From the NCBI GenBank assembly GCA_036984305.1, contig BQWY01000001.1, positions 1,364,001-1,428,000 on the forward strand: 64,000 nt of DNA. Direction: 5' to 3'. The notes beneath the pieces are model-generated. The model did no database searches. It was not told the DNA's origin and saw only the letters and a program-made list of their open reading frames with translations. Of this stretch, positions 48,713 through 56,810 are shown in pieces (position 1 is the first letter of the stretch; each line of letters begins with the position of its first letter). This stretch comes from Nitrospira sp. (GTDB lineage: Bacteria; Nitrospirota; Nitrospiria; Nitrospirales; Nitrospiraceae). A program made the position numbers and the translations under genes.

Positions 48713-50203
48713 TCACCCTTGCGAGTACCAGCGATAGCCGTGAGTCTGCTGAACCGATGGGCGGGGTGCTGCGCCGGGCTTCTCGAGCAAGAGCACTTTG
48801 AAATCGAGGAGGCCGAACCACGCAGGATCGGCGACGTCATGGTAGTGGCAGCCTCGCAGTTTAGGGAGAACATCGCCGAGTGTCTGCGATAGTTCGGTTT
48901 CCGTGTATGCACGGACGGAAAATGGTTTGTTGAGCGCCTGGCAGAAGCGCTGGATCGTGTAGGTGGCGCCCGTGCAGAGGACCTTCGTGGCGGGTTTCAT
49001 GGACAAAAACTGTGGCAGGGTCAGGTAGCGCTCTTGGAAGCCCAACCATCGGACCGCCTGACGTAAATGAGCATATTGGACTTCGTATTCAGTGTGACCA
49101 GGAAGTTTCACCGGTGCCGGCCAGCCGTCCTCAATCCCAAATTCTGTCAGAAACGCGCGCCCACCTGGTTTCAGTATGCGCCAGAGTTCCGCGACAAATC
49201 GAATCGGCCCTAAATTGAAAATGACCTCATCCGGAAGGTTGCCACCGATGGGGATCCGCATCCGCCTGATCCAGTCGAGTGCTTCCTGGTGCTGGGGGGT
49301 AGTCCCCTGGCTGGACTGTAGCTCTTGCCTCGTGAGCCTCACTGGCGTCATGTCAGCCATATTCTCGTTATCGATGACGACATCGACGGAATGGTCCTTC
49401 AAAGGAAGCCATTCTCCGTTGGCTTGCGTGCCCTTGCAGGACCAGCCGCTCTGGGTGGCGCGCGAAAGTTGAAAGTCGAGGAACAGGCGAGTGACGTCCA
49501 GGCACAGGTAGGTGATGCCCTGCTTTTCAAACGGCAAGAGTTCCTTGCCCATCTCCCGAGCGACATAACCCAAGCCACCCCCGATTTCCAGGATGACCTT
49601 CGGTTTCGGGCTGAACCAGCCCAGGCGGCGCAGTTGCTTGAGGAGGAGGCGGCCGTAGGTTGTCCCACCGAGCGCCTGGGTGGGCTCACGGAACAAATGG
49701 GACACGGTTGTCTCGATCAGATCGAAATGTGCGTCGTCCCGATGGGCGTCCTTCAGATCGTGAACGTGAAATTCTTCGAGGTCCTGTTCGCCCTCGAATC
49801 CCTCCTGCCCCGACCACCCTTCGCGAATCTGTTGCAAAAGGAGGTCCCATTTAGCCTTGTGACGATGGCCGCCCGGTGGTTCGTTGCCGAAGTAACAGAG
49901 AGAGTAGTTGGGCAACGCCCAGCGCTCCAAATGCCATTGGCCGTCATATCCGTCGGGGCCGCATACCCACTTTCCGTACTTTTCCAACAAGGCTCCGACG
50001 CTGATGTGCCCGTTCATGAGATTCAGCATTTCGAAGCCGACACGGTTCAAGCGGATGAGCGGCAACTGATCGTCGAGTGGGGCGAACCACCACTCATCGG
50101 GACCGTGCTGGTAGGCGACTAAATCGGGGATGCGCCAGGCGCACTTCGATAGCGCGTCCGGCGAAAGTGCAAGCGGGGCATGTTGAACCACGGCTGGCTT
50201 CAT
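48713..50203 (-). CDS. PqqD-like domain fused to a SAM methyltransferase
   Basis: 496 residues. Residues about 18-78 look like a PqqD-type peptide-binding fold: R-I-P-D-L-V-A-Y near residue 24, then L-I-R-L-N-R-V-G-F-E-M-L-N-L-M-N-G-H-I-S-V near residues 49-69. The methyltransferase domain has motif I V-I-L-E-I-G-G-G-L-G-Y at about 203-213 and D-V-V-I-D-N-E-N near 274. A recognition element joined to a modifying enzyme is a typical RiPP design, so the substrate may be a leader-bearing peptide. No precursor was found beside it; the two precursors at 34.8-35.1 kb are candidates. The PqqD-like call is by pattern and unverified. Confidence 0.65.
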   Translation of the reverse strand: MKPAVVQHAPLALSPDALSKCAWRIPDLVAYQHGPDEWWFAPLDDQLPLIRLNRVGFEMLNLMNGHISVGALLEKYGKWVCGPDGYDGQWHLERWALPNYSLCYFGNEPPGGHRHKAKWDLLLQQIREGWSGQEGFEGEQDLEEFHVHDLKDAHRDDAHFDLIETTVSHLFREPTQALGGTTYGRLLLKQLRRLGWFSPKPKVILEIGGGLGYVAREMGKELLPFEKQGITYLCLDVTRLFLDFQLSRATQSGWSCKGTQANGEWLPLKDHSVDVVIDNENMADMTPVRLTRQELQSSQGTTPQHQEALDWIRRMRIPIGGNLPDEVIFNLGPIRFVAELWRILKPGGRAFLTEFGIEDGWPAPVKLPGHTEYEVQYAHLRQAVRWLGFQERYLTLPQFLSMKPATKVLCTGATYTIQRFCQALNKPFSVRAYTETELSQTLGDVLPKLRGCHYHDVADPAWFGLLDFKVLLLEKPGAAPRPSVQQTHGYRWYSQG

Positions 50204-50339
50204 AGTCGATCAGCTTGGCAGTGTGTTAGTTCTACCGTCCGTATCCGCGTCAGTCGGGTAGGTCGGGAGAGAGGCGCAAGCCTACACGATGGTCTTTTAC
50301 AGGTGCAAGATAGTGTCAGCGAGGCGGTCGGCCGAGAAT

Positions 50340-50744
50340 CTACAGTTGGGAGGTTCCGCTTTCCGGTTCGGTCACGATCAAAATGCCACGCATGATGGGA
50401 TGAAGGCGGCAAAAATACGGGTATCGCCCCGGAGGAAGGGAGGGGACGGTAAATTGGCCGTCCGGCAAAATCGTGCCAGACTCGAACCAGCAGCGGCCGG
50501 TCTCGTCCAGGCATTCCGTATGGGTCACCGTATGCGGGGAGCCGGTCGGGTTGGTCCAGCGAATGGGGGTGCCTGATGCCGCCGTCGCGCTGACCGGTAT
50601 GAAATACGGCGAGCCACTCTCGATGGTAATTTGGAGCGGAGGCATACTGGCTTCTAAGGACGACAGTCCAATCCATCCGGGGATCAGGAACAGACTCACC
50701 CATACAGTCACCAGACTCACTATTGGGAGCTTTCGCGATATCAC
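50340..50744 (-). CDS. Exported cupredoxin (plastocyanin-like)
   Basis: 134 residues with an N-terminal signal peptide. The copper site is indicated by His in S-P-H-T-V and by C-R-L-H-P-I-M (Cys, His, Met) near the C-terminus, a type 1 blue-copper pattern. It would carry electrons in the periplasm or bind copper. Small cupredoxins are numerous in nitrite-oxidising Nitrospira. Confidence 0.82.
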   Translation of the reverse strand: MISRKLPIVSLVTVWVSLFLIPGWIGLSSLEASMPPLQITIESGSPYFIPVSATAASGTPIRWTNPTGSPHTVTHTECLDETGRCWFESGTILPDGQFTVPSLPPGRYPYFCRLHPIMRGILIVTEPESGTSQL

Positions 50745-50812
50745 TTGGTCATTTCCCCCACGATGTTATCCTACCACTACTAGAGAACCGATTTCCTCCG
50801 GGGATTCATGCC

Positions 50813-51997
50813 ATGGGACGACTATTCTGGAGCGTTCTTCTGCTTGCTGCCGGAGTGCTGGCGCAGATTTCCCCACCGAATCACTCGCTTTGGTATGTGA
50901 ATCTTGCCGTGACGGAGTGGGGGCATTGGCTCATCATCCCGATTTTGCTGATCTGGTGGCCGGGGTGGCAGGCACATGCCGCCGGACGTGTTGCGGCGTC
51001 TCTGGCCCTGATAGCGGGGGTGCTCGTGCTGATGCCGGCTTGGAAGGCGCGGTCGTATGCACAGGTGATCGAGTCTCGAGCCGCTCAACTCCTGGGCTCG
51101 GCATCCCTTCCCGTGACCGCCGATGCACCGGCACGTCCATCCGCCTTCGTACTGCGCGATTTGATTCAAGGTGTCGGCACGCCTTCGATTGATTGGAGTA
51201 CTCAACCCTATATCAAACGTGGCGAGCGCGAATTACAGATGGATGTGTACTCGCCGCCTCCCGGCACGCCGATGGTCGGCACCGGATCGGGGCATCCCGT
51301 CATCCTCGTTGTGCATGGCGGCCTCATGGGGCCCCCATGGCAAGCCGGCGATCGCCAGGAGGCCTTGAACCTCAATCGGTATCTTGCTGCCCGCGGATAT
51401 TACGTCATTGCCATCGATTATCGTCTGGCCACAGAGGCACCCTATCCGGGACCCCTCGAGGACGTGCTGGCGGTGCTCGATATGTTGCATGGGATGGGGG
51501 GGACAAACCAAGGTGGTATGGATCCCACACGGGTTGTCATCATCGGGCGAGGCGGTGGGGCGCACTTGGCTTTGATGGCCGCGTATGCATCTCGTAACCC
51601 GTCAATCCGAGGGGTGGTCGCTCTCTATCCACCGACGGACCTGCCGGCCTGGTATGGCGCGCCGAGTCAGCCACGCGTGGCGGATTGGCAGGGTTGGATC
51701 CACACGTTTATGGGCAAACCGCTCAACGCGGAGAGTGAGGCTCTCTACCAGGCGGCGTCTCCCCGCATGTATGCGTCATCAGCCCCGCCGACGCTCCTGA
51801 TCCATGGGGCGCGCGATCCGATCGTGCCGCCCACCCAGACCGAACGCCTCACCATGACGCTGCGCCAATCGCGTCGAGATGTGCTTTCTTTCCAGTTGCC
51901 CTGGGCCACCCATTCGTGCGATATGAATTTTCATGGGCCCTGCGGCCAGGCGACGACCTACCTGATCGAACGCTTCCTGGCCCGCTACGCCGCCTAG
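50813..51997 (+). CDS. Membrane-anchored alpha/beta-hydrolase-like protein lacking the nucleophile Ser
   Basis: 394 residues from ATG 50813. Hydrophobic segments at about 4-20, 35-50 and 58-76 precede a hydrolase domain with the oxyanion motif H-G-G (168-170) and an I-D-Y-R-L segment as in bacterial esterases. The nucleophile elbow G-x-S-x-G reads G-R-G-G-G (245-249), so Gly247 replaces the catalytic Ser. The Asp (G-A-R-D-P near 325) and His (A-T-H-S near 363) of the triad remain. It may be inactive as an esterase, or bind rather than hydrolyse. Confidence 0.75.
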   Translation: MGRLFWSVLLLAAGVLAQISPPNHSLWYVNLAVTEWGHWLIIPILLIWWPGWQAHAAGRVAASLALIAGVLVLMPAWKARSYAQVIESRAAQLLGSASLPVTADAPARPSAFVLRDLIQGVGTPSIDWSTQPYIKRGERELQMDVYSPPPGTPMVGTGSGHPVILVVHGGLMGPPWQAGDRQEALNLNRYLAARGYYVIAIDYRLATEAPYPGPLEDVLAVLDMLHGMGGTNQGGMDPTRVVIIGRGGGAHLALMAAYASRNPSIRGVVALYPPTDLPAWYGAPSQPRVADWQGWIHTFMGKPLNAESEALYQAASPRMYASSAPPTLLIHGARDPIVPPTQTERLTMTLRQSRRDVLSFQLPWATHSCDMNFHGPCGQATTYLIERFLARYAA

Positions 51998-52042
51998 CGG
52001 TCCGTCCGCACATCTTCCTTTCCTTGCGACAGGCATATCATT

Positions 52043-53035
52043 GTGGTTCGAATACGACCACATGCGATCGCACTTTCGGTGGCATGGCTTGTTCTAACCG
52101 CTGCTACCGAGAGGACCGTTCCCTTTGCGTTGGTGGAGCCTCGCTCCGACCAAACGGTACCGGCCGGCTCCATGCTGCCCGTCGCGGTGGCCACAGGGGC
52201 AGAGAGTGGAATCATCCGTGTGTCATATTTCTGGTACGCCCAGGACCACGAACCTCTCCCGTATTCGCAAGGGACACCTGCCCTAATCGCGGATGCCCAT
52301 GCAAGGCCGCCATTTGGCGGGCTGGTTCAGGTGCCGCCGGAGGGTCTGGGGCTCATGCGGCTCCTGGCTGTGGCCGAAGTGGCACAAGGGCGGATGGGGA
52401 CTATCCTGGAATTCGACGAGAGGGAACTGACTGTGGCGCCGGCTGCGGACTTGAAGGTGATCGAATTTCCGGTGGAAAAGCCCTGGCAGCTTGGGCCCAT
52501 TGGAGCACTGGTCAGCGTACCCCTCGTTGGAGAATTCTCCGACGGTCTCGTCCGCTCCCTGGAAGGAACTCACACCGGAACATCGATTCACTCAGGCGAT
52601 CCGGACGTGGTGGAAGTTCTGGATGCGGGTCGAGTCCGAGCGGTGGGTGCGGGTCGTGCGACTTTAACGGTCGAGAACCGCGGTCGGCGAGCGCAGCTCG
52701 ACGTTGTGGTGTCCGGTGGCGAAAAGAGCAACGGTGCTCCTCGCGCCGACCCTGGGCCTGCTCAGCGCGTGACGAGCGGGCGTCGCGTGCGACTGAATGG
52801 TGTTGGCAGTGTCGATCCGGACGGCGATCCGCTGCGATACGAATGGACACAAGTGCGTGGTCTCAAGGTCGACATGATCGGACCCAACGAATCCACCGCG
52901 TTGTTCGTGGCGCCCTTCGTCAGTGCGACTCGGCTTCTCCGCTTCAGGCTACGGGTCACGGATATGGCAGGCCCCGACGTGGTCAAGGGCGCCGATAGCC
53001 TCCCGGCATTTGTGGATATCTGGGTCGAACCGTAG
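52043..53035 (+). CDS. Exported protein with bacterial Ig-like (BIG2) and PKD-like domains
   Basis: 330 residues, GTG start, signal peptide at the N-terminus. Residues about 155-225 show the BIG2 pattern (L-V-G-E-F-S-D-G, D-P-D-V-V-E-V-L-D-A-G-R-V-R-A-V-G-A-G-R-A, cited in parts). Residues about 237-320 resemble a PKD domain (R-L-N-G-V-G-S-V-D-P-D-G-D-P-L-R-Y-E-W). Such domains mediate adhesion or assembly at the cell surface. Probably periplasmic or surface-exposed. Confidence 0.72.
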   Translation: MVRIRPHAIALSVAWLVLTAATERTVPFALVEPRSDQTVPAGSMLPVAVATGAESGIIRVSYFWYAQDHEPLPYSQGTPALIADAHARPPFGGLVQVPPEGLGLMRLLAVAEVAQGRMGTILEFDERELTVAPAADLKVIEFPVEKPWQLGPIGALVSVPLVGEFSDGLVRSLEGTHTGTSIHSGDPDVVEVLDAGRVRAVGAGRATLTVENRGRRAQLDVVVSGGEKSNGAPRADPGPAQRVTSGRRVRLNGVGSVDPDGDPLRYEWTQVRGLKVDMIGPNESTALFVAPFVSATRLLRFRLRVTDMAGPDVVKGADSLPAFVDIWVEP

Positions 53036-53169
53036 CGCCGCTCTCGGTTCGACGAGACGAATCAATGGCCTGTGAGACTCGGTTCGGCGTGTGTTGCATC
53101 GTTCTATTCATTCGTGCTAGATGGTGGCCGAGTCGCTGAATTGGAGCCGCGGAAGGAGGACACGAGCCG

Positions 53170-53577
53170 ATGGCGAAGACGAAGAAGAAACCGAAGAAGC
53201 CGGCAACGAGCCGCTCCACCAAGACCAAGAAAAAGCCGGCTGCAAAACATGCCAAGCGGACGACGAAGTCGGCCTCGAAGCCCAAACCGAAGCCGAAAGC
53301 GGCGCCGAAATCAGAGAAGAAATTCGCTCCCTCCTCCAGACCAACCGAGGCGAGTCCTAAGGCCAAGGTGATCGAGAAAGCCTTGCCGGTGGAGGAGCCG
53401 GAACTCGAGGAACTCGACGAGGAGATGACAGAGGAGATCGAGTTGGGCGACGACGAATTGGAGGACGACATGGCGGACGAGGAATTGCCGCTTGATGACG
53501 AGGATGCCGACGTCGACTATCTCGACAAGGATGACGATATTCTGGAAGGCAGCCGCGACGACTATGACGAGCGGTAG
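53170..53577 (+). CDS. Charge-bipolar low-complexity protein
   Basis: 135 residues. The first half is lysine/alanine/proline-rich and strongly basic, like a histone H1 tail (repeats of K-K-P and K-P-K-P). The second half is dominated by Asp and Glu. AAGGAGG precedes the ATG. It may bind nucleic acid through the basic part, with the acidic part regulating binding or self-association. No catalytic motif. Confidence 0.6.
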   Translation: MAKTKKKPKKPATSRSTKTKKKPAAKHAKRTTKSASKPKPKPKAAPKSEKKFAPSSRPTEASPKAKVIEKALPVEEPELEELDEEMTEEIELGDDELEDDMADEELPLDDEDADVDYLDKDDDILEGSRDDYDER

Positions 53578-53677
53578 CGAATAAGCACCCGAACCGCATC
53601 CGGTTTGTCCCTCTAACGACACACCCGACAACCCCTTCCCAATGGCTCCCGCGCGGTGCGGCGCACCGGAGTTCTCA

Positions 53678-54790
53678 ATGCACCACCCCTTTTGTTGGCG
53701 TTTCGCGGCCCTTATCGTCGCGAGCGTGTGCGGTCTATGGAGTAGCCTCTGGGGTGCTCCCTCCGCCACGGCGATGTGCCAGGATCTTTCCCGCCCTTCT
53801 GACGCCAGATTTTTTCATCGCCATCTTTCAGAGGATTGCACGTTGGCGGAACGTGAGGCCCGCGCCGTCACGGCACAGACGCTCTTGCAATCGATTCAGG
53901 CTGGAAAGGGGATCGATCTGACGAACGTCGTCGTGCTTGGGGATGTGCTGCTCGATCAACTGCCAGTCAGTGCCATTGCGAACTTCGGGGGTCTCACGGA
54001 ACGAGCCAAGACGTTCCTGGCAGCGCGCGCGATTACGCAGGGGCGGATCATTCAGGGGCCCATTTCCATCCAGCGGTCTATCGTACGAGGACGGATCGCG
54101 ACGCGCATCCAGCAGGGGCAGGGCATCATCGTCGTGAAAGGCCCGGTGACCGCCCATGCGACCGTGTTCGAGGATTCCCAGGACTGGTCCCGCATGTTGT
54201 TTGCGGATTCCGTGGATTGGTCCGGGGCCACGCTGCAACGAGAGATGCTCTTCGTCCAAAGTCTCTTCATGGGAGAGACCCGCTTTCTGGGGACGAAGTT
54301 TGGTCCACATACCAGGTTTCACCGTGCCGCATTCGATGGTCCGGCCTCGTTCGATCAGGCTGTCTTCGAGGGACTGGCTGAATTCTTGGAGGTCTCGTTT
54401 CATCGCGATGTTTCATTCTCTGCTGCTCGCTTCGCGCAGGGTACCGGCTTCTCCGGCAGCGTGTTCGAAGGTTCCGCGACGTTTTCGGAAGCGGAGTTCG
54501 CGCGTGAGTCGTACTTCCTGTACGCGGAATTTCGTCGGTCTGCGCAATTTGAACGAACTCGATTCGACGGAACCACCAGCTTTGCCGATACACAATTCGG
54601 CGGCCGGGCGGATTTTTCTTCTGCCCGGTTCGCTCGGCCTCCGGATTGGAATCGGTCCCAGTTTCGAGCCGAGCGACTCCTGCCGGCTTCGTCCGGGCCT
54701 CCTCTGGACTGGGGCAGTTGGGCCATTACCGTCGGAGCCGGGCTTGCGGCGGTCGCGCTTTTTTGGAGTATTCTTCGTCGCTCCGGATAG
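53678..54790 (+). CDS. Exported pentapeptide-repeat-like protein with C-terminal anchor
   Basis: 370 residues from ATG 53678 (GGAG upstream; an in-frame start at 53642 also exists). Signal peptide first. Residues about 180-325 are a run of F-x-x-A-x-F units in a five-residue phase (for example A-A-F-D-G-P-A-S-F, A-V-F-E-G-L-A-E-F), as in right-handed pentapeptide beta-helices. A single hydrophobic helix near the C-terminus (A-I-T-V-G-A-G-L-A-A-V-A-L-F) ends in basic residues, suggesting an inner-membrane anchor. Function unknown. Confidence 0.7.
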   Translation: MHHPFCWRFAALIVASVCGLWSSLWGAPSATAMCQDLSRPSDARFFHRHLSEDCTLAEREARAVTAQTLLQSIQAGKGIDLTNVVVLGDVLLDQLPVSAIANFGGLTERAKTFLAARAITQGRIIQGPISIQRSIVRGRIATRIQQGQGIIVVKGPVTAHATVFEDSQDWSRMLFADSVDWSGATLQREMLFVQSLFMGETRFLGTKFGPHTRFHRAAFDGPASFDQAVFEGLAEFLEVSFHRDVSFSAARFAQGTGFSGSVFEGSATFSEAEFARESYFLYAEFRRSAQFERTRFDGTTSFADTQFGGRADFSSARFARPPDWNRSQFRAERLLPASSGPPLDWGSWAITVGAGLAAVALFWSILRRSG

Positions 54791-54904
54791 AAACGCGGCC
54801 CACCATATATAGGATCGATGCTTGCCCTGACCCCCAATAAGCTGCTATAAACACGTGCACGCCTCTCAGGCCGGCAAAGTCGGTCACACTCCGCAAAAGG
54901 TTTC

Positions 54905-55672
54905 GTGGAACAAGTCGAATTGCCATACCAGGTTCGTCTCGAATCGTTCGAGGGGCCTCTCGATTTGCTCCTGCATCTTATCCGGGAAAATCGGGTTAAT
55001 ATCTACGATATTCCCATTGCGCTGATCACCCAGCAGTACATCGAATACCTGGAAACAATGCGCTCCTTGAATCTGTACGTGGCCGGAGAGTTTCTCGTGA
55101 TGGCCGCCACGTTGTTGCATATCAAATCGCGCCAACTCTTACCCGTCGAAGACCGCGAGCCGGATGAGGACGATGGGCCGGATCCTCAGGCGGAACTGGT
55201 CCGTCGGCTGCTGGAGTATAAACAGTTCAAAGAGGCTGCCCGGGAGTTGGACGAGCGGGGGCGAACGTGGCGCAATGTCTTCGCGCGGGAGCCCGAACCG
55301 TACCCGGTCCAGGCGCCTGAGGAGTGGGCGGCGGAGGATCTGTCGCTGTTCGATTTAGTCGATGCGCTCCAGACCATCATGAAGCGCGTGCCCACCAGCC
55401 CCTTGATGGAGATTATTCCCGATCACCTGACCGTCCGCAATCAGATGAACGGGATCCTGGAGACGCTTGAGCGGCGTGAATCCGTCACCTTTGAGGAACT
55501 GTTCGAGGGGCGGTTCCACCGGCTCACGGTGATCGTGACCTTTCTAGCGTTGTTGGAACTGATCCGGCTTCGCACGATACGTGTGTACCAGGCGGAATTG
55601 TTCGGGTCGATTCTGGTTTCCCGTGCGTTTACGACTGTGATCGAAGGCGAACTGCCAGTTGAGGAGTCTTAA
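54905..55672 (+). CDS. scpA: Segregation and condensation protein A
   Basis: 255 residues, GTG start. The kleisin subunit of the Smc-ScpAB chromosome condensin. Typical opening V-R-L-E-S-F-E-G-P-L-D-L-L-L-H-L-I, then Y-I-x-Y-L and a C-terminal winged helix ending T-F-L-A-L-L-E-L-I-R-L. Overlaps scpB by one base. Confidence 0.94.
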   Translation: MEQVELPYQVRLESFEGPLDLLLHLIRENRVNIYDIPIALITQQYIEYLETMRSLNLYVAGEFLVMAATLLHIKSRQLLPVEDREPDEDDGPDPQAELVRRLLEYKQFKEAARELDERGRTWRNVFAREPEPYPVQAPEEWAAEDLSLFDLVDALQTIMKRVPTSPLMEIIPDHLTVRNQMNGILETLERRESVTFEELFEGRFHRLTVIVTFLALLELIRLRTIRVYQAELFGSILVSRAFTTVIEGELPVEES

Positions 55673-56601
55673 TGCGAAAGTCGAGGCGCGGAGGTGAGAA
55701 CGTGGACACAGCCATGGAGACTCTGGCAGAGCAAGCGCTGGCCGCCATGGACTCGGTCAGCAATGGGAGCGGAGCCAGTAATGTGGAAGCCGCGATAGAT
55801 CCCAACAGTCATGAAGCACCGCCGGAATCGAGCGAAATCGCCGTCGAGTCTGGAACTGAAGCGCGAGAGGAAGCGCTTGCACTCGAAGAGGACACGGCGC
55901 TGAAAGCCATTCTCGAGGCCTTGTTATTCGTCTCGCCGGAGCCACTATCGGTGGAGCGATGCGTCTCGGCGGTGGGGCAGGTGTCCAAGGCGGAAGTTCG
56001 TGAAGCGTTTGCACTGCTGGAACATGAGTACCTTCAGCGTGGAGGGGCGCTGCAATTGGTTCAGGTCGCTGGCGGCTATCGCATCGTGACCAAGCCTCAG
56101 TTCGCGTCCTGGATCCGGCGATTGGAGAAGGCCAAAGCGCAGGTCAAACTGTCGCGATCGGCCGTAGAGGCGCTGGCCATCATCGCCTATCGTCAGCCCG
56201 TTGTCCGCGGGGAGCTTGAAAAGATCCGTGGGGTTGAAACCTCCGGAGTCATTCGCACCCTGCTCGAACGAAAGCTCGTGCGTATCGTCGGACGCAAAGA
56301 TGAGCCCGGCCGTCCGATCATGTACGGAACAACCAAACAGTTTCTGGAACACTTCGGCTTGCGCGATTTGTCCGAACTCCCGCCGCTGCGCGAATTCAAG
56401 GAACTCGGCGAGGGCGATCAATCTTCGTTGCTCGACGAATCCGGGGAGGAACATCAGCCAGACGCGGCCGAAACGGCCGAGGAAGCGGATGCATCAGCGC
56501 TGGAGAATGACAATGGGTCCCCATCCATGAACGGTCACCAAGCCGGCGAGGTAGGCGACCAGTATGACGAAACACTGGTTCCCACCTCCGAGATCGCGTG
56601 A
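55672..56601 (+). CDS. scpB: Segregation and condensation protein B
   Basis: 309 residues, ATG overlapping the scpA stop. Two winged-helix domains (L-K-A-I-L-E-A-L-L-F-V-S near residue 81; L-A-I-I-A-Y-R-Q-P-V-V-R-G-E near 167) bind the ScpA kleisin. Acidic, low-complexity extensions flank the core on both sides, making the protein about 100 residues longer than usual. Confidence 0.93.
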   Translation: MRKSRRGGENVDTAMETLAEQALAAMDSVSNGSGASNVEAAIDPNSHEAPPESSEIAVESGTEAREEALALEEDTALKAILEALLFVSPEPLSVERCVSAVGQVSKAEVREAFALLEHEYLQRGGALQLVQVAGGYRIVTKPQFASWIRRLEKAKAQVKLSRSAVEALAIIAYRQPVVRGELEKIRGVETSGVIRTLLERKLVRIVGRKDEPGRPIMYGTTKQFLEHFGLRDLSELPPLREFKELGEGDQSSLLDESGEEHQPDAAETAEEADASALENDNGSPSMNGHQAGEVGDQYDETLVPTSEIA

Positions 56602-56701
56602 ATGCCCCGTTCGGGGAACAGCCAGCTGCCGACCTCTGATTCAATTCTTTTCTCCGAGATCGATCGGATCGTTCGAGCCAAACGGGCCCCCTCTCCTTGC
56701 C

Positions 56702-56731
56702 TTGACGCATTTCTGAAGGCTCTGCTAGACT
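56702..56731 (+). promoter_or_regulatory. Candidate promoter for the NHL-repeat gene
   Basis: TTGACG, 18 bases, TAGACT, ending 79 bases before the ATG at 56811. Both hexamers are close to the housekeeping consensus. Confidence 0.45.
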
Positions 56732-56810
56732 GCCAGACTTACACGTTGGGGCAATCCAAATTCTTTGGCTAACCCACTGAATTTCTGAACAAAAGGACGA
56801 GGCAACACCT

